DNA of 14,611 nucleotides from CAYLWW01 sp964387585 (GCA_964387585.1 CAYLWW010000038.1:1-14611); one strand, 5' to 3'; shown: positions 1 through 5,852, counted from the stretch's first letter. Numbers and translations: made by a program. Notes: generated by a model from the letters alone, not told the origin.

Positions 1-2
1 TC

Positions 3-734
3 ACAGCCACCGACGTGCAGCCCGGAGACCTCGTCCTGCAGACCGACACCGACCCCGCTACCGTGTGGGTGCTGGCGGGGAGTGATCCGAGTCAGGCGGG
101 GAATTGGGTGCAGACGCTTAGGACCGCCGCTGCGCCGTCGACCGGGTCGGTTCCGGCCTGGGACTACCTGGGGCGACTCGAGAATACTGGGTTCGCGTGG
201 AATGCGTTCGGCGTGGCTGGCGCGGCTGGAATCTACGCGAACCGGTTCTATTTCCGGGATTCGTCCTCGGTCTACAATGGGATTACGGCGGTCCTCGACT
301 ACACGGGATTGGCCGTGGGCGGTGAGTTCGTCGCCGAGGCCCCCTTCCACGGTCGCTCCAGCACCGGCCCCCAGCTGATCTGCGAGTACGCTGACGGGGT
401 GGATTTCCAGGTTGAGGCCGACGAAAACGGATTTGCTAAATTCCGCTCCTCATCTGGAACATTCACGTTTGGCAATGGGATCAACTATTCTACCATTGAG
501 GTTTACGGTGACTACACGCGCTTCTATGCCGAGGCGGAGGGGCGATTAGATGGCTTCGGAGGAAGCGGATACGCCAGTAAAGTTCGCTGGACTGATAGCG
601 GGTTAGGATTTAACGGCGCCTCACCTGTCGCCCAGTCCGACCCAATCGCCGACGCTACCGACGGCCCAAGCGCAATCGCCCGACTCAATGACCTCTTAGC
701 CTACCTCCGCCTGCGCGGCGACATCGAAACCTAA
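3..734 (+). CDS. Phage tail/fibre-like structural protein, 5' end missing
   Basis: The frame is open to the left window edge, so this is the C-terminal 243 residues of a longer protein. A GTG at 15 is probably an internal Val codon: the codons before it are in frame and the translation TATDVQPGDLVLQTDT flows through it. The first ~40 residues (QPGDLVLQTD, then VWVLAGSDPSQAGNWVQ) resemble the short beta module common in tail fibres and other virion proteins of GC-rich phages. The middle is rich in Gly, aromatic and beta-prone residues. The end (SPVAQSDPIADATDGPSAIARLNDLL, then a short helix) resembles the C-terminal tail found on many phage structural proteins. I infer an exposed tail, fibre or decoration protein; the exact role is not decidable. 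A lysis-like cluster follows, as expected at the end of a late operon. Confidence 0.6.
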   Translation, partial: TATDVQPGDLVLQTDTDPATVWVLAGSDPSQAGNWVQTLRTAAAPSTGSVPAWDYLGRLENTGFAWNAFGVAGAAGIYANRFYFRDSSSVYNGITAVLDYTGLAVGGEFVAEAPFHGRSSTGPQLICEYADGVDFQVEADENGFAKFRSSSGTFTFGNGINYSTIEVYGDYTRFYAEAEGRLDGFGGSGYASKVRWTDSGLGFNGASPVAQSDPIADATDGPSAIARLNDLLAYLRLRGDIET

Positions 735-761
735 GCATCCAACGAAAGGAAATACAACTAA

Positions 762-1199
762 ATGTCACACGTTCAGGAAGTCCCGACGCAAGAGCGCATA
801 TGGGAACACAGTCGATTTGAGGGGCGCCGCGTCGGCCACCCTGACTCACCCGCAGAAGAGGCGCGCCTTCGTTGGTGGGGAGTTAACTACGCGGCCTACG
901 CGTCGGCCGACGACGCCAAATGGCTACGCAACAAAGTCCTACCCGCTTGCCCGTTGCGAGTCTTCGGGCCCGTGCTCGACCGATTCTTTTTCGACCCAAA
1001 CCTTGGCCAATATACCCAGACCGAGGCTCAGGTCTACGCCTGTTTGCGCTGGTTCTTAACCGCCAACCCGACCGCGAGCGAGCTGATCCTCACCGAGAAC
1101 ATGGCCCTCTGTAGGTCGCGGATGGTTGGCGCCGAGCTGTTCAGCGGCACTCCCTACGCGTTCACGGTCAGTGAGTTGCCCACCGAGAGAGCCGAGTAA
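762..1199 (+). CDS. Hypothetical phage protein (145 aa)
   Basis: ATG at 762 has a GAAAGGA ribosome binding site about 12 bases upstream (743-750), 27 bases after the structural gene's stop. The product is a soluble, mixed alpha/beta-looking protein with several Trp and aromatic residues (RLRWWGVNYAAYAS, RFFFDPNLGQY, CLRWFLTANP). It has no signal peptide, membrane segment or recognised catalytic motif. The coding choice is supported by the absence of a competing frame, the good start context and the stop that abuts the next ATG (TAA 1197-1199, ATG 1200). It lies between a virion protein gene and lysis-like genes, so a late-expressed accessory role is likely. Function unknown. Confidence 0.7.
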   Translation: MSHVQEVPTQERIWEHSRFEGRRVGHPDSPAEEARLRWWGVNYAAYASADDAKWLRNKVLPACPLRVFGPVLDRFFFDPNLGQYTQTEAQVYACLRWFLTANPTASELILTENMALCRSRMVGAELFSGTPYAFTVSELPTERAE

Positions 1200-1721
1200 A
1201 TGGATAGCCCTCTCACCACCCTCCAGCAGGCACAGATCGCCCACTCCGAGGCCGCCGAGCGTTGTCACGCGGCTGCCCTGTACCTCCAGCAGGCCCAGCA
1301 GGAGATGCAGCAAGCGCACGAGGCCGAGCGTAAGGCCGCAAGCCGGGTGGCCAACCTGCGGGCTGTGGCGGCGCAGCAAGAAGTCTCGAGCGAGGCCGCG
1401 AGTGGATACAGCACGCCCCCTTTCGACCCCTTCGCTGGAATGGTCTCGGGTGGGAATACGGACCCAGCCCCACCCGCCGAAGCTCCGCCAACTCCGCCCG
1501 CGGCCGACCGTGGCCGATCTACCTCGTGCGCTACGTCTGGCAATGGGTTCGCGGCGGATTCCGATATCGGCAGATTGCCGAGGAATCGCACGCCTACGAG
1601 TTCGACCAGCAGATGGCGCAGCGATGGGCCGAAAGCCACCCGGGGACTCTCGAGCAGGACCTCTGGAAGCGGCCAACGGCCTAGCCCTCTAACTATCCTC
1701 GGCCTTGAGCCATCGACCTAA
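1200..1721 (+). CDS. Coiled-coil hypothetical protein with doubtful C-terminus
   Basis: Starts immediately after the previous stop. Residues 1-65 form a Gln/Ala/Glu-rich helix (LYLQQAQQEMQQAHEAER) of coiled-coil type, followed by a Pro-rich linker (residues about 75-100, ending PPAEAPPTPPAA). Beyond that point the translation becomes Ser/Arg/Thr/Pro-rich with no convincing protein character, although the frame stays open to 1721. From about 1508 the -1 frame reads as well-formed protein instead (listed separately). The true product is therefore either about 100 residues plus a frame-shifted C-terminus, or this frame to 1721. The first 300 bases are probably real coding sequence; the rest is uncertain. 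Confidence 0.5.
   Translation: MDSPLTTLQQAQIAHSEAAERCHAAALYLQQAQQEMQQAHEAERKAASRVANLRAVAAQQEVSSEAASGYSTPPFDPFAGMVSGGNTDPAPPAEAPPTPPAADRGRSTSCATSGNGFAADSDIGRLPRNRTPTSSTSRWRSDGPKATRGLSSRTSGSGQRPSPLTILGLEPST
1508..1684 (+). pseudogene. Out-of-frame C-terminal segment of the preceding gene
   Basis: In the frame one base back from the 1200 gene, this stretch encodes about 58 residues that look like genuine protein: PWPIYLVRYVWQWVRGGF, then RYRQIAEESHAYEFDQQ, then AQRWAESHPGTLEQDLWK, ending at TAG 1682-1684. The aromatic/basic helix followed by an acidic helix ending AYEFDQQ loosely resembles the C-terminal part of peptidase-like phage proteins, but no HExxH motif precedes it in any forward frame I checked. 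The only in-frame start in the segment is GTG 1526, which has no ribosome binding site. It is best explained as the C-terminus of the 1200 gene reached by a -1 shift, a sequencing indel, or a truncated remnant of another gene. Confidence 0.4.
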
Positions 1722-1733
1722 AGGAGATATTTC

Positions 1734-2198
1734 GTGAGTGATTCAGACGCTGGCTGGTTAGCCGCTGGAGGGGTGATCGGTGCAGTCCTGACGGGCGCGG
1801 CCACACTCACGAAAGCCTTCCGCCCCGACCCCAACAAAACCCTCGAAGTCAAGGTGGCCGAGAGAACCCTCTCAGTCGAAGAGAAAAAGCTCACCATCGC
1901 CGCCGACGAGCAAGAAGCACAGCAGGCTGAACGGGCCGCCGATGCCCTAATGGACCTGTTGCGCGAAACCCGCTCAATGCTCAAAGAAGAGCGAGAGGCG
2001 CGACGTGAGTGGCAAGATATCGCCAAGAGCCTCCAGGACAGCAACCTAGCCCTGCGCACCGAGGTAGAGGGCCTCCGCGACGAGGTCCACGCCCTGCGCA
2101 TAGAGGTGGCCGACAAGGTCAACCTCCGCCGAGAACTCGAGGAGACGAAGCAAATCCTCGCCATTTACCGCACCAAGGACAAGGAGCAGCCGCAATGA
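1734..2198 (+). CDS. Membrane-anchored coiled-coil protein, holin/spanin-like
   Basis: GTG start at 1734 with AAGGAG at 1721-1726. The 154-residue product has one N-terminal membrane segment (residues about 8-28, Gly/Ala/Val/Leu-rich), a short linker containing RPDPNK, and then a long charged helix (about 38-145) of coiled-coil type rich in Glu, Arg, Lys and Gln. A single N-terminal anchor followed by a long coil is a topology seen in spanin-like and some holin-like lysis proteins. The stop overlaps the ATG of the L,D-transpeptidase gene (ATGA at 2195-2198), so the two are translationally coupled. A role in host lysis is inferred from topology and position, not from a recognised family signature. 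Confidence 0.6.
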   Translation: MSDSDAGWLAAGGVIGAVLTGAATLTKAFRPDPNKTLEVKVAERTLSVEEKKLTIAADEQEAQQAERAADALMDLLRETRSMLKEEREARREWQDIAKSLQDSNLALRTEVEGLRDEVHALRIEVADKVNLRRELEETKQILAIYRTKDKEQPQ

Positions 2199-2716
2199 TT
2201 GGACCCAAACTCAAGCCGCGCATTCTTCAGCCCGGAGATTTTCACCTCGTAGTCAACGACGAGGCCGAGACCGTCAAATGCTATGACAGCACCGGCAAAT
2301 ACCTGTGGACGAAGCCCGCGCTCGCCAAAGGGGTCAACGGTCGCACGACGTGGACCAACGGCGGGGATACTCCTCCCGGCCTCTACCGCGTCGGCGCCCT
2401 GTGGAAGTCGTTGCCGACCGACAGCAAAGCGGATATCTGGTACCCCTACGGCCCGCTATGTTGGGACCTCGAGGAACAAGAGGGCCAAGAGAACGCCCGA
2501 GGCCGAGCTGGCATCTGCTTGCACGGAGGCGGAAGCGGAGCGCCAAACCCCCTCGCCGACTATCAACCACTCCTGCCCACGCACGGCTGCATCCGAATGC
2601 ACAACAAAGACACCGTGGACTTCATCCTTCCGCTCACCCACAAATGGGACACTCAGCGCGGATGGGTTCGGCGGGGCAATAACGTGTGGGTCTCCGTCTT
2701 CCAGGACTACGATTAG
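2195..2716 (+). CDS. L,D-transpeptidase (YkuD fold), candidate phage cell-wall enzyme
   Basis: The 173-residue product starts at the ATG overlapping the previous stop; the frame is open upstream to 2009, but that stretch lies within the coiled-coil gene. It carries the YkuD signature: His110 in GICLHGGG, then THGCIRMHN with His130, Gly131, catalytic Cys132 and Arg134. Family members form or cleave L,D bonds in peptidoglycan through the Cys thiolate. The upstream part (DTPPGLYRVG near residues 58-67) matches the usual substrate-proximal region. No signal peptide is visible, so export would need a holin or another route. In this slot, next to a membrane coiled-coil protein, a phage normally encodes its endolysin, so a lytic or wall-remodelling role is plausible. 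Catalytic motif certain; direction of the reaction in vivo unknown. Confidence 0.85.
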   Translation: MIGPKLKPRILQPGDFHLVVNDEAETVKCYDSTGKYLWTKPALAKGVNGRTTWTNGGDTPPGLYRVGALWKSLPTDSKADIWYPYGPLCWDLEEQEGQENARGRAGICLHGGGSGAPNPLADYQPLLPTHGCIRMHNKDTVDFILPLTHKWDTQRGWVRRGNNVWVSVFQDYD

Positions 2717-2725
2717 GAGGCTGAC

Positions 2726-3034
2726 ATGCTCGGACCACTCGACCTCGTCACCCGCGCCGTTCACCTAGAGACGTTCGGCACCGTGGACAGCGCCGCCGTG
2801 GCACGTGACTACCGCGCCGCCGCCGCGACCGTGTCCTTCGTCAATGACCTCGCCGAGCAGCGCGAGCAGCAACTAGCCGCCGCCCTGCAGCAAATCGAAG
2901 CTCTCAAACTTCAGCTCGCGCAAGAGCAAGCCGAGCGCGTAGCGGCACAGCGCAGGCTTTTGCCATACGCCATCGCCGCCGCGAAGACCAAACATCCTAC
3001 CACCGCGAGTAAGCGGAGAAAGAAAACACCATGA
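2726..3034 (+). CDS. Small coiled-coil hypothetical protein (102 aa)
   Basis: ATG 2726 has a strong site TAGGAGG at 2714-2720, which overlaps the stop of the transpeptidase gene. The product has an Ala-rich N-terminal half, a Gln/Glu/Leu helix at about residues 40-75 (QQLAAALQQIEALKLQLAQE) and a strongly basic C-terminus (KRRKKTP). No membrane segment is obvious. Its stop overlaps the next ATG (ATGA at 3031-3034). It belongs to the lysis-proximal late cluster; function unrecognised. Confidence 0.7.
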   Translation: MLGPLDLVTRAVHLETFGTVDSAAVARDYRAAAATVSFVNDLAEQREQQLAAALQQIEALKLQLAQEQAERVAAQRRLLPYAIAAAKTKHPTTASKRRKKTP

Positions 3035-3279
3035 ACATCGCCAAAGAATTCGCCAGCATTGTATGGGCTATTTTCACCTACGCCATGGAGGCCGAGGGAA
3101 CCGGCGCCGTGGCTGCCGAGAAGAAAAAGGCCGTCGTCGCCAAGGTGATGGCTGACCTCAAAGACCCCGGCGGCATCGAAATCAAGAGCCCGATGGTGCT
3201 TGGCGTGATCGAGTATTTCCTCCCGATGCTCGTAGACATCGCCGTGGCGCAGCTCAAAAAGGCCGGGCTTTTCTCCTAG
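3031..3279 (+). CDS. Small protein with two hydrophobic helices, possible holin
   Basis: An 82-residue protein coupled to the previous gene by an ATGA overlap. It has a hydrophobic segment at residues about 8-19 (SIVWAIFTYAM), a charged Lys-rich middle (AEKKKAVVAKVMADLKDP) and a second hydrophobic helix at about 55-74 (MVLGVIEYFLPMLVDIAVA). Size and hydrophobicity are compatible with a small holin-type or membrane-associated protein, and the position beside a cell-wall enzyme supports that. The segments are short and interrupted by charges, so a soluble helical protein cannot be excluded. Confidence 0.6.
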   Translation: MNIAKEFASIVWAIFTYAMEAEGTGAVAAEKKKAVVAKVMADLKDPGGIEIKSPMVLGVIEYFLPMLVDIAVAQLKKAGLFS

Positions 3280-3287
3280 CTCGGAAG

Positions 3288-3476
3288 ATGGCGGAGATGG
3301 TGCGCGAGTCAGACGCCCACCCGCCGTCCTCCGAGCGCATCTCGCAGGATCACTTCATCGCCACCAAGGCGCGCGGCAAGTACGTGCTGCCCAAAAGCTT
3401 CGGCAAATTCACCGACAGCAACACCAACCCCATCAGCGTTGGCACCTCCGCCGACCGTCCCCCAACGAAAGGATAG
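3288..3476 (+). CDS. Small hypothetical protein (62 aa)
   Basis: Starts 9 bases after the previous stop with a weak purine-rich site (GGAAG, 3283-3287). The product is hydrophilic (ISQDHFIATKARGKYVLPKS) and shows no membrane segment or known motif. It fills the space between the possible holin and the metallophosphoesterase, whose GAAAGGA ribosome binding site lies at its 3' end. An alternative start at ATG 3297 would drop three residues. Function unknown. Confidence 0.5.
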   Translation: MAEMVRESDAHPPSSERISQDHFIATKARGKYVLPKSFGKFTDSNTNPISVGTSADRPPTKG

Positions 3477-3479
3477 CCC

Positions 3480-4271
3480 GTGGAGATCAAACGCAAGCGC
3501 CGCGCACATCGGAGCAAGGTCTTTTTCTTCCCCGACGTACACTTTCCCCACGAGGACAAAGCCGCGCTCGCCGCCGCAGAGAACCTCTGTCGCCATATCG
3601 AGCCCGACCTCATCGTTTTGCTCGGCGACCTGCTCGACTGCTACGCCGTGAGTCGCTATGACAAGGACCCACGTCGCATCGGCAGCCTGCAGGAGGAGTT
3701 TGACCAGGGCCTAGCCTTCCTCCGCCGGCTTCGAGAGAACCATCCAGAGGCCGAAATCGTCTACAAGGAAGGCAACCACGAGGAGCGACTTCAAAAGTTC
3801 CTCTGGTCCAAGGCGCCGGCCCTCGCAAGCCTCCGATGTATGGAACTCTCTGAGCAGCTCGAGCTTGAAGACCTCGGCATCCAGTACATCAAGGCCGCCG
3901 AACGCTATTCCCTCGGCGCGCTAACCGTGACTCACGGCCATGTCGTTCGCACGGGGTCGGGGAACTCGGCGCGGGGGGAGATGACGAAGCGCGCATCCTC
4001 GGGCATCTCGGGCCACACCCACAGACTTGGGCACGTGATGCACACCAACGGGAACGGAACGGCGGGGTGGGTTGAAGCGGGCTGTCTGTGCTCCTTCGAG
4101 GCCGACTACATCGGCGACTATGCGCCCGACTGGCAGCACGGCTGTGTCATCGGCCACCAGATTACCGCGCACGACGTAGACCGCATCGACCTGCAGATTG
4201 TGCCCATCATCAACGGCGTTGCCCACTACCAAGGCGACCTCATCACCGCCGAGGGAGTGCTAACCGCGTGA
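3480..4271 (+). CDS. Calcineurin-like metallophosphoesterase
   Basis: GTG start at 3480 with GAAAGGA at 3467-3473; 263 residues. All family metal-binding motifs are present in order: PDVHFPH (Asp19, His21), LLGDLLD (Gly49-Asp50), GNHEER (Asn99-His100), THGH (His152, His154) and SGHTHR (His179, His181). Such enzymes use a two-metal centre to hydrolyse phosphodiesters or phosphomonoesters. Phage relatives are variously proposed to act on DNA, nucleotides or RNA caps; the sequence here does not reveal the substrate. The C-terminal 60 residues look like the usual closing beta strands (VEAGCLCSFEADYIGDYAPD). It sits at the end of the late rightward operon and overlaps the next tiny gene (GTGA). 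Confidence 0.88.
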   Translation: MEIKRKRRAHRSKVFFFPDVHFPHEDKAALAAAENLCRHIEPDLIVLLGDLLDCYAVSRYDKDPRRIGSLQEEFDQGLAFLRRLRENHPEAEIVYKEGNHEERLQKFLWSKAPALASLRCMELSEQLELEDLGIQYIKAAERYSLGALTVTHGHVVRTGSGNSARGEMTKRASSGISGHTHRLGHVMHTNGNGTAGWVEAGCLCSFEADYIGDYAPDWQHGCVIGHQITAHDVDRIDLQIVPIINGVAHYQGDLITAEGVLTA

Positions 4272-4402
4272 GACGCTGCCCATTCTGCTGCGACCATCGC
4301 CGCCGCCTCCTGTGGACCTACGAGTTACGCGAGGGGCATTGGCTCTCGCGACTGCTCCGCCGCCGTGGTCTCGTGCTTGTGTTCTGCCCGTTCCACCGGT
4401 AG
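4268..4402 (+). CDS. Tiny zinc-knuckle-like protein (44 aa)
   Basis: GTG at 4268 overlaps the phosphoesterase stop (GTGA 4268-4271). The 44-residue product begins VRRCPFC and ends FCPFHR, giving a Cys4-x2-Cys7 and Cys40-x2-His43 pair that could bind one zinc ion. The segment between them is highly basic (RRRLLW, SRLLRRRG), which fits nucleic-acid binding. It is the last gene before the late terminator. Coding is supported by the stop-start overlap and the paired motifs; its shortness keeps confidence moderate. Confidence 0.55.
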   Translation: MRRCPFCCDHRRRLLWTYELREGHWLSRLLRRRGLVLVFCPFHR

Positions 4403-4404
4403 AA

Positions 4405-4495
4405 TGGAAACGAGCCGGAGGTGACCGGCTCTGCCCTTCGGATGAGCGGCCCGCGAAAGCCTGTCCGCCGCGCGAAACGGCTACGAACGCCAAAC
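4405..4495 (+). other. GC-rich non-coding stretch with nested inverted repeats
   Basis: Between the last late gene and the terminator no convincing ORF exists, but there are several RNA-like pairings. A perfect 7-bp stem lies at 4412-4418/4425-4431 with a 6-base loop. A GCGG/CCGC stem (4446-4449/4465-4468) encloses a GC-GAAA-GC element (4453-4460) with a GNRA-type loop, and a CCG/CGG pairing (4468-4470/4478-4480) follows. This may be a structured 3' UTR or a small RNA sharing the downstream terminator. I do not recognise a known RNA family. Confidence 0.35.
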
Positions 4496-4532
4496 AAAAA
4501 GCCCCCTCCTTTCGCGGGAGGGGGCTTTTTTT
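4496..4532. terminator. Bidirectional rho-independent terminator
   Basis: A perfect 9-bp stem (4501-4509 with 4517-4525), loop TTTCGCG, is preceded by A5 (4496-4500) and followed by T7 (4526-4532). It can stop the rightward late transcript and also the leftward transcript of the four small genes that ends at 4546. Confidence 0.93.
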
Positions 4533-4545
4533 GCGTCTAGCTGCG

Positions 4546-4710
4546 CTATTGTTCTCGCCAACCGGCCGACACGCTGTAGTTGCAGATATGGTTTACGTGT
4601 GCAGCACAAGCCTCTTCAATCTCCTCCTCGGTCGCGCCCTCTTCCAGCCCGAGGTCCTCGAGAGTAACCGTCTCTTCATATGGGTCGACCCACACTAGGA
4701 ACCTTCTCAT
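4546..4710 (-). CDS. Small acidic phage protein (54 aa), DUF7167-like
   Basis: ATG at 4710-4708 has an AGAGGA site about 12 bases upstream; stop TAG at 4548-4546. The product starts MRRFLVWVDPYEETVTLED, continues with an acidic helix (ATEEEIEEACAAHV) and ends with SAGWREQ. The layout of a short beta strand, an EEEIEEA-type helix and a terminal GW is one I associate with small phage proteins grouped as DUF7167; this assignment is from memory of the pattern. It is the last gene of a leftward four-gene operon and ends 14 bases before the bidirectional terminator. Function unknown. Confidence 0.7.
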   Translation of the reverse strand: MRRFLVWVDPYEETVTLEDLGLEEGATEEEIEEACAAHVNHICNYSVSAGWREQ

Positions 4711-4726
4711 TTTCAAATCATCCTCT

Positions 4727-4924
4727 CTAGTCGACCATGAAGAGAGCGGTCACGCCGTGCTCGTCCGGTCCTTTGTGGTTGATTTGCAACCACTCGACGG
4801 CGTCGGTGATACAGGCAAACCCATCGGCGGGAGGCTCGCTTCGAAGGTAGTCCACCTCGCAATAGCCATCGTCCACCGGGCCGTCCCATCGCGAAAACTC
4901 TATGCGGTATCGGGTTCCGTTCAT
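4727..4924 (-). CDS. Small hypothetical phage protein (65 aa)
   Basis: ATG at 4924-4922 with an AAGGAAG site in good position. The product (MNGTRYRIEFSRWDGPVDDG, then EVDYLRSEPPADGFACITDA) alternates beta-prone and acidic segments, suggesting a compact single domain. No catalytic motif is visible. Its start overlaps the stop of the ribbon-helix-helix candidate upstream (ATGA), and 16 bases separate it from the next gene. It belongs to the leftward small-gene operon. Confidence 0.68.
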   Translation of the reverse strand: MNGTRYRIEFSRWDGPVDDGYCEVDYLRSEPPADGFACITDAVEWLQINHKGPDEHGVTALFMVD

Positions 4925-5115
4925 CTCAATCTTCCTTTCTCGTCACGCGGTTGCGACCTCTGGTAGGCTTTAGGGTCGGGGTCGGGCAGGCCGAGCTGGC
5001 GGAGGGCCAGCAGGCGGAGGGTGCCCCCCAGGCTCCCGGTGTAGTCCGGGTGAGCCTGGAGGGCCGATGCCTCCTCCTCGGTCAGGTTGACCGTTGGGCG
5101 GAGGGAGCGGGACAT
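4921..5115 (-). CDS. Small DNA-binding candidate, ribbon-helix-helix-like (64 aa)
   Basis: The N-terminus fits the CopG/Arc ribbon-helix-helix plan: a basic start and short strand (residues 1-10, SRSLRPTVNL), helix 1 (TEEEASALQAHP), then helix 2 beginning at GSLGGTLRLLALRQLGL. The C-terminus is basic (QRSQPRDEKGRLR). Such proteins dimerise through the strand and bind palindromic operators. An almost perfect 19-bp palindrome lies in this operon's own promoter (5468-5486), so self-repression is an attractive inference. The start directly follows the stop of the upstream gene (TAG then ATG) and the stop overlaps the next start. The fold assignment is tentative. Confidence 0.55.
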   Translation of the reverse strand: MSRSLRPTVNLTEEEASALQAHPDYTGSLGGTLRLLALRQLGLPDPDPKAYQRSQPRDEKGRLR

Positions 5116-5409
5116 CTAGACCCTCGAGCAGGCCGCGTCGAAGGCGTCCTGAAGGATTCGCCCGATGTGCTCGGTCTCGCTACACTCGAAACCGAGGCGC
5201 TCCTCCATCCAGTCCTCCTCGCGAGGTCCGGTCTCTTCGATCTTAAGGTCGATCCTAGTCTGAAACACCTCGCGCAATTCTACCTCGACCTCTACGCCGG
5301 GATAGGCGTTCTGAATCATCTCGACGGCGGTTTCCACGTAGAGACCTTCGGGCAGGTCGCCCAGGCCATCAGGCGAGGTGGTAACTTCGATCTTGGTAAC
5401 TTTGAACAT
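5116..5409 (-). CDS. Hypothetical phage protein, first gene of leftward operon (97 aa)
   Basis: I chose ATG 5409 (MFKVTKIEVTT) rather than the longer frame from 5448, because a GAGGAG site lies 8-9 bases upstream and the extra 13 residues look untranslated. The product has an alternating beta pattern (MFKVTKIEVTTSPDG, VEVEVELREVFQTRIDLKIEE) followed by an acidic helical C-terminus with a Cys (FECSETEHIGRILQDAFDAAC). There is no known motif. It is the promoter-proximal member of the four-gene module, with about 45 bases of leader from the predicted transcription start. Confidence 0.7.
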   Translation of the reverse strand: MFKVTKIEVTTSPDGLGDLPEGLYVETAVEMIQNAYPGVEVEVELREVFQTRIDLKIEETGPREEDWMEERLGFECSETEHIGRILQDAFDAACSRV

Positions 5410-5461
5410 CTTCTTGTCTCCTCTGCGGTTTGTTTTCGCCGGTGTCACTCGGCTTGCTTAT

Positions 5462-5490
5462 GTTATACCGTACTGCTGCAGTACGGTCAA
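5462..5490 (-). promoter_or_regulatory. Sigma70-type promoter with operator palindrome in its spacer
   Basis: On the minus strand TTGACC (5490-5485) and TATAAC (5467-5462) are separated by exactly 17 bases. A perfect inverted repeat with 8-bp arms (5468-5475 and 5479-5486, CCGTACTG/CAGTACGG) and a 3-base centre fills the spacer and touches both boxes. A repressor bound here would block RNA polymerase. It drives the leftward operon starting at 5409. Confidence 0.85.
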
Positions 5491-5501
5491 GGGGGTGGGG
5501 C

Positions 5502-5554
5502 AAAAAAAGAGCGCCTCTCGATTCCGTTTGCACGGGTGACACTCGAGGGCGCTC
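5502..5554 (-). terminator. Rho-independent terminator of the leftward integration operon
   Basis: Read on the minus strand, GAGCGCC (5554-5548) pairs with GGCGCTC (5515-5509). An extended CTCGA/TCGAG pairing and an inner CCGT-GCAA-ACGG hairpin fall in the loop, and T7 follows (5508-5502). It would end the transcript from the repressor/integrase side and insulate the small operon whose promoter begins 12 bases further on. Confidence 0.75.
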
Positions 5555-5852
5555 GCATTCCCGCAGAGGGCGGGTTGCCTGCAGGTTATCACGCCGTGCC
5601 ACCCTCGCGCTACCCGACAGGGCCACGGTCTCGAAAATCGGTGCCAGCCAAGTCCCAACCAGACGCGCCGCAAACCCAACAGTATCAAAGGTAAAGCACT
5701 CTTTCGCACACTCCGCAGAACAGACGCAAAACGCCACGAGATTAACAACGGGTTAAATGCATTATCGGACTTTATAGTGGGCGCAACCCTAGTGTTTATG
5801 CCGTTTGAGCTTGATTGTGCGCCGTGACAACTCGGCCCCTGCTACCATACGG
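5555..5852. other. Non-coding AT-richer region, probable attP location
   Basis: About 300 bases without a convincing gene. The right half (about 5680-5800) is clearly AT-richer than its surroundings. An inverted repeat TTAAC-AACGG-GTTAA lies at 5742-5756 and could be a tyrosine-recombinase core with paired half-sites. A small CCCGC/GCGGG hairpin lies near 5559-5575. The place, between the late/lysis side and the integrase gene, is where many temperate phages keep attP. No tRNA fragment is recognisable, so the attP call is positional and weak. Confidence 0.35.

Noticed and set aside
1126..1692. Plus-strand ORF of 188 codons overlapping the 762 and 1200 genes
   Set aside because: Ser/Pro/Arg-rich low-complexity translation typical of a shadow frame in GC-rich DNA; it would overlap two better frames.
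18..2238. Identical 11-base string CAGCCCGGAGA near 18 and 2228
   Set aside because: Both encode a QPGD-type turn; the match is too short to be a meaningful repeat.
4405..4495. Possible hammerhead ribozyme (GATGAG ... CGAAAC)
   Set aside because: The conserved CUGA core is not intact (CGGATGA instead of CUGATGA) and the intervening stem does not sit directly against GAAA; only a general structured-RNA candidate is kept.
4312..4698. Plus-strand ORF of 128 codons running through the late terminator
   Set aside because: It spans the perfect terminator and is antisense to a convincing minus-strand gene at 4546-4710.
5560..5700. tRNA gene or tRNA 3' fragment as attachment site
   Set aside because: Some T-loop-like strings (TCGATTCC near 5518) occur, but no cloverleaf or acceptor stem could be built on either strand; that string belongs to the terminator hairpin.
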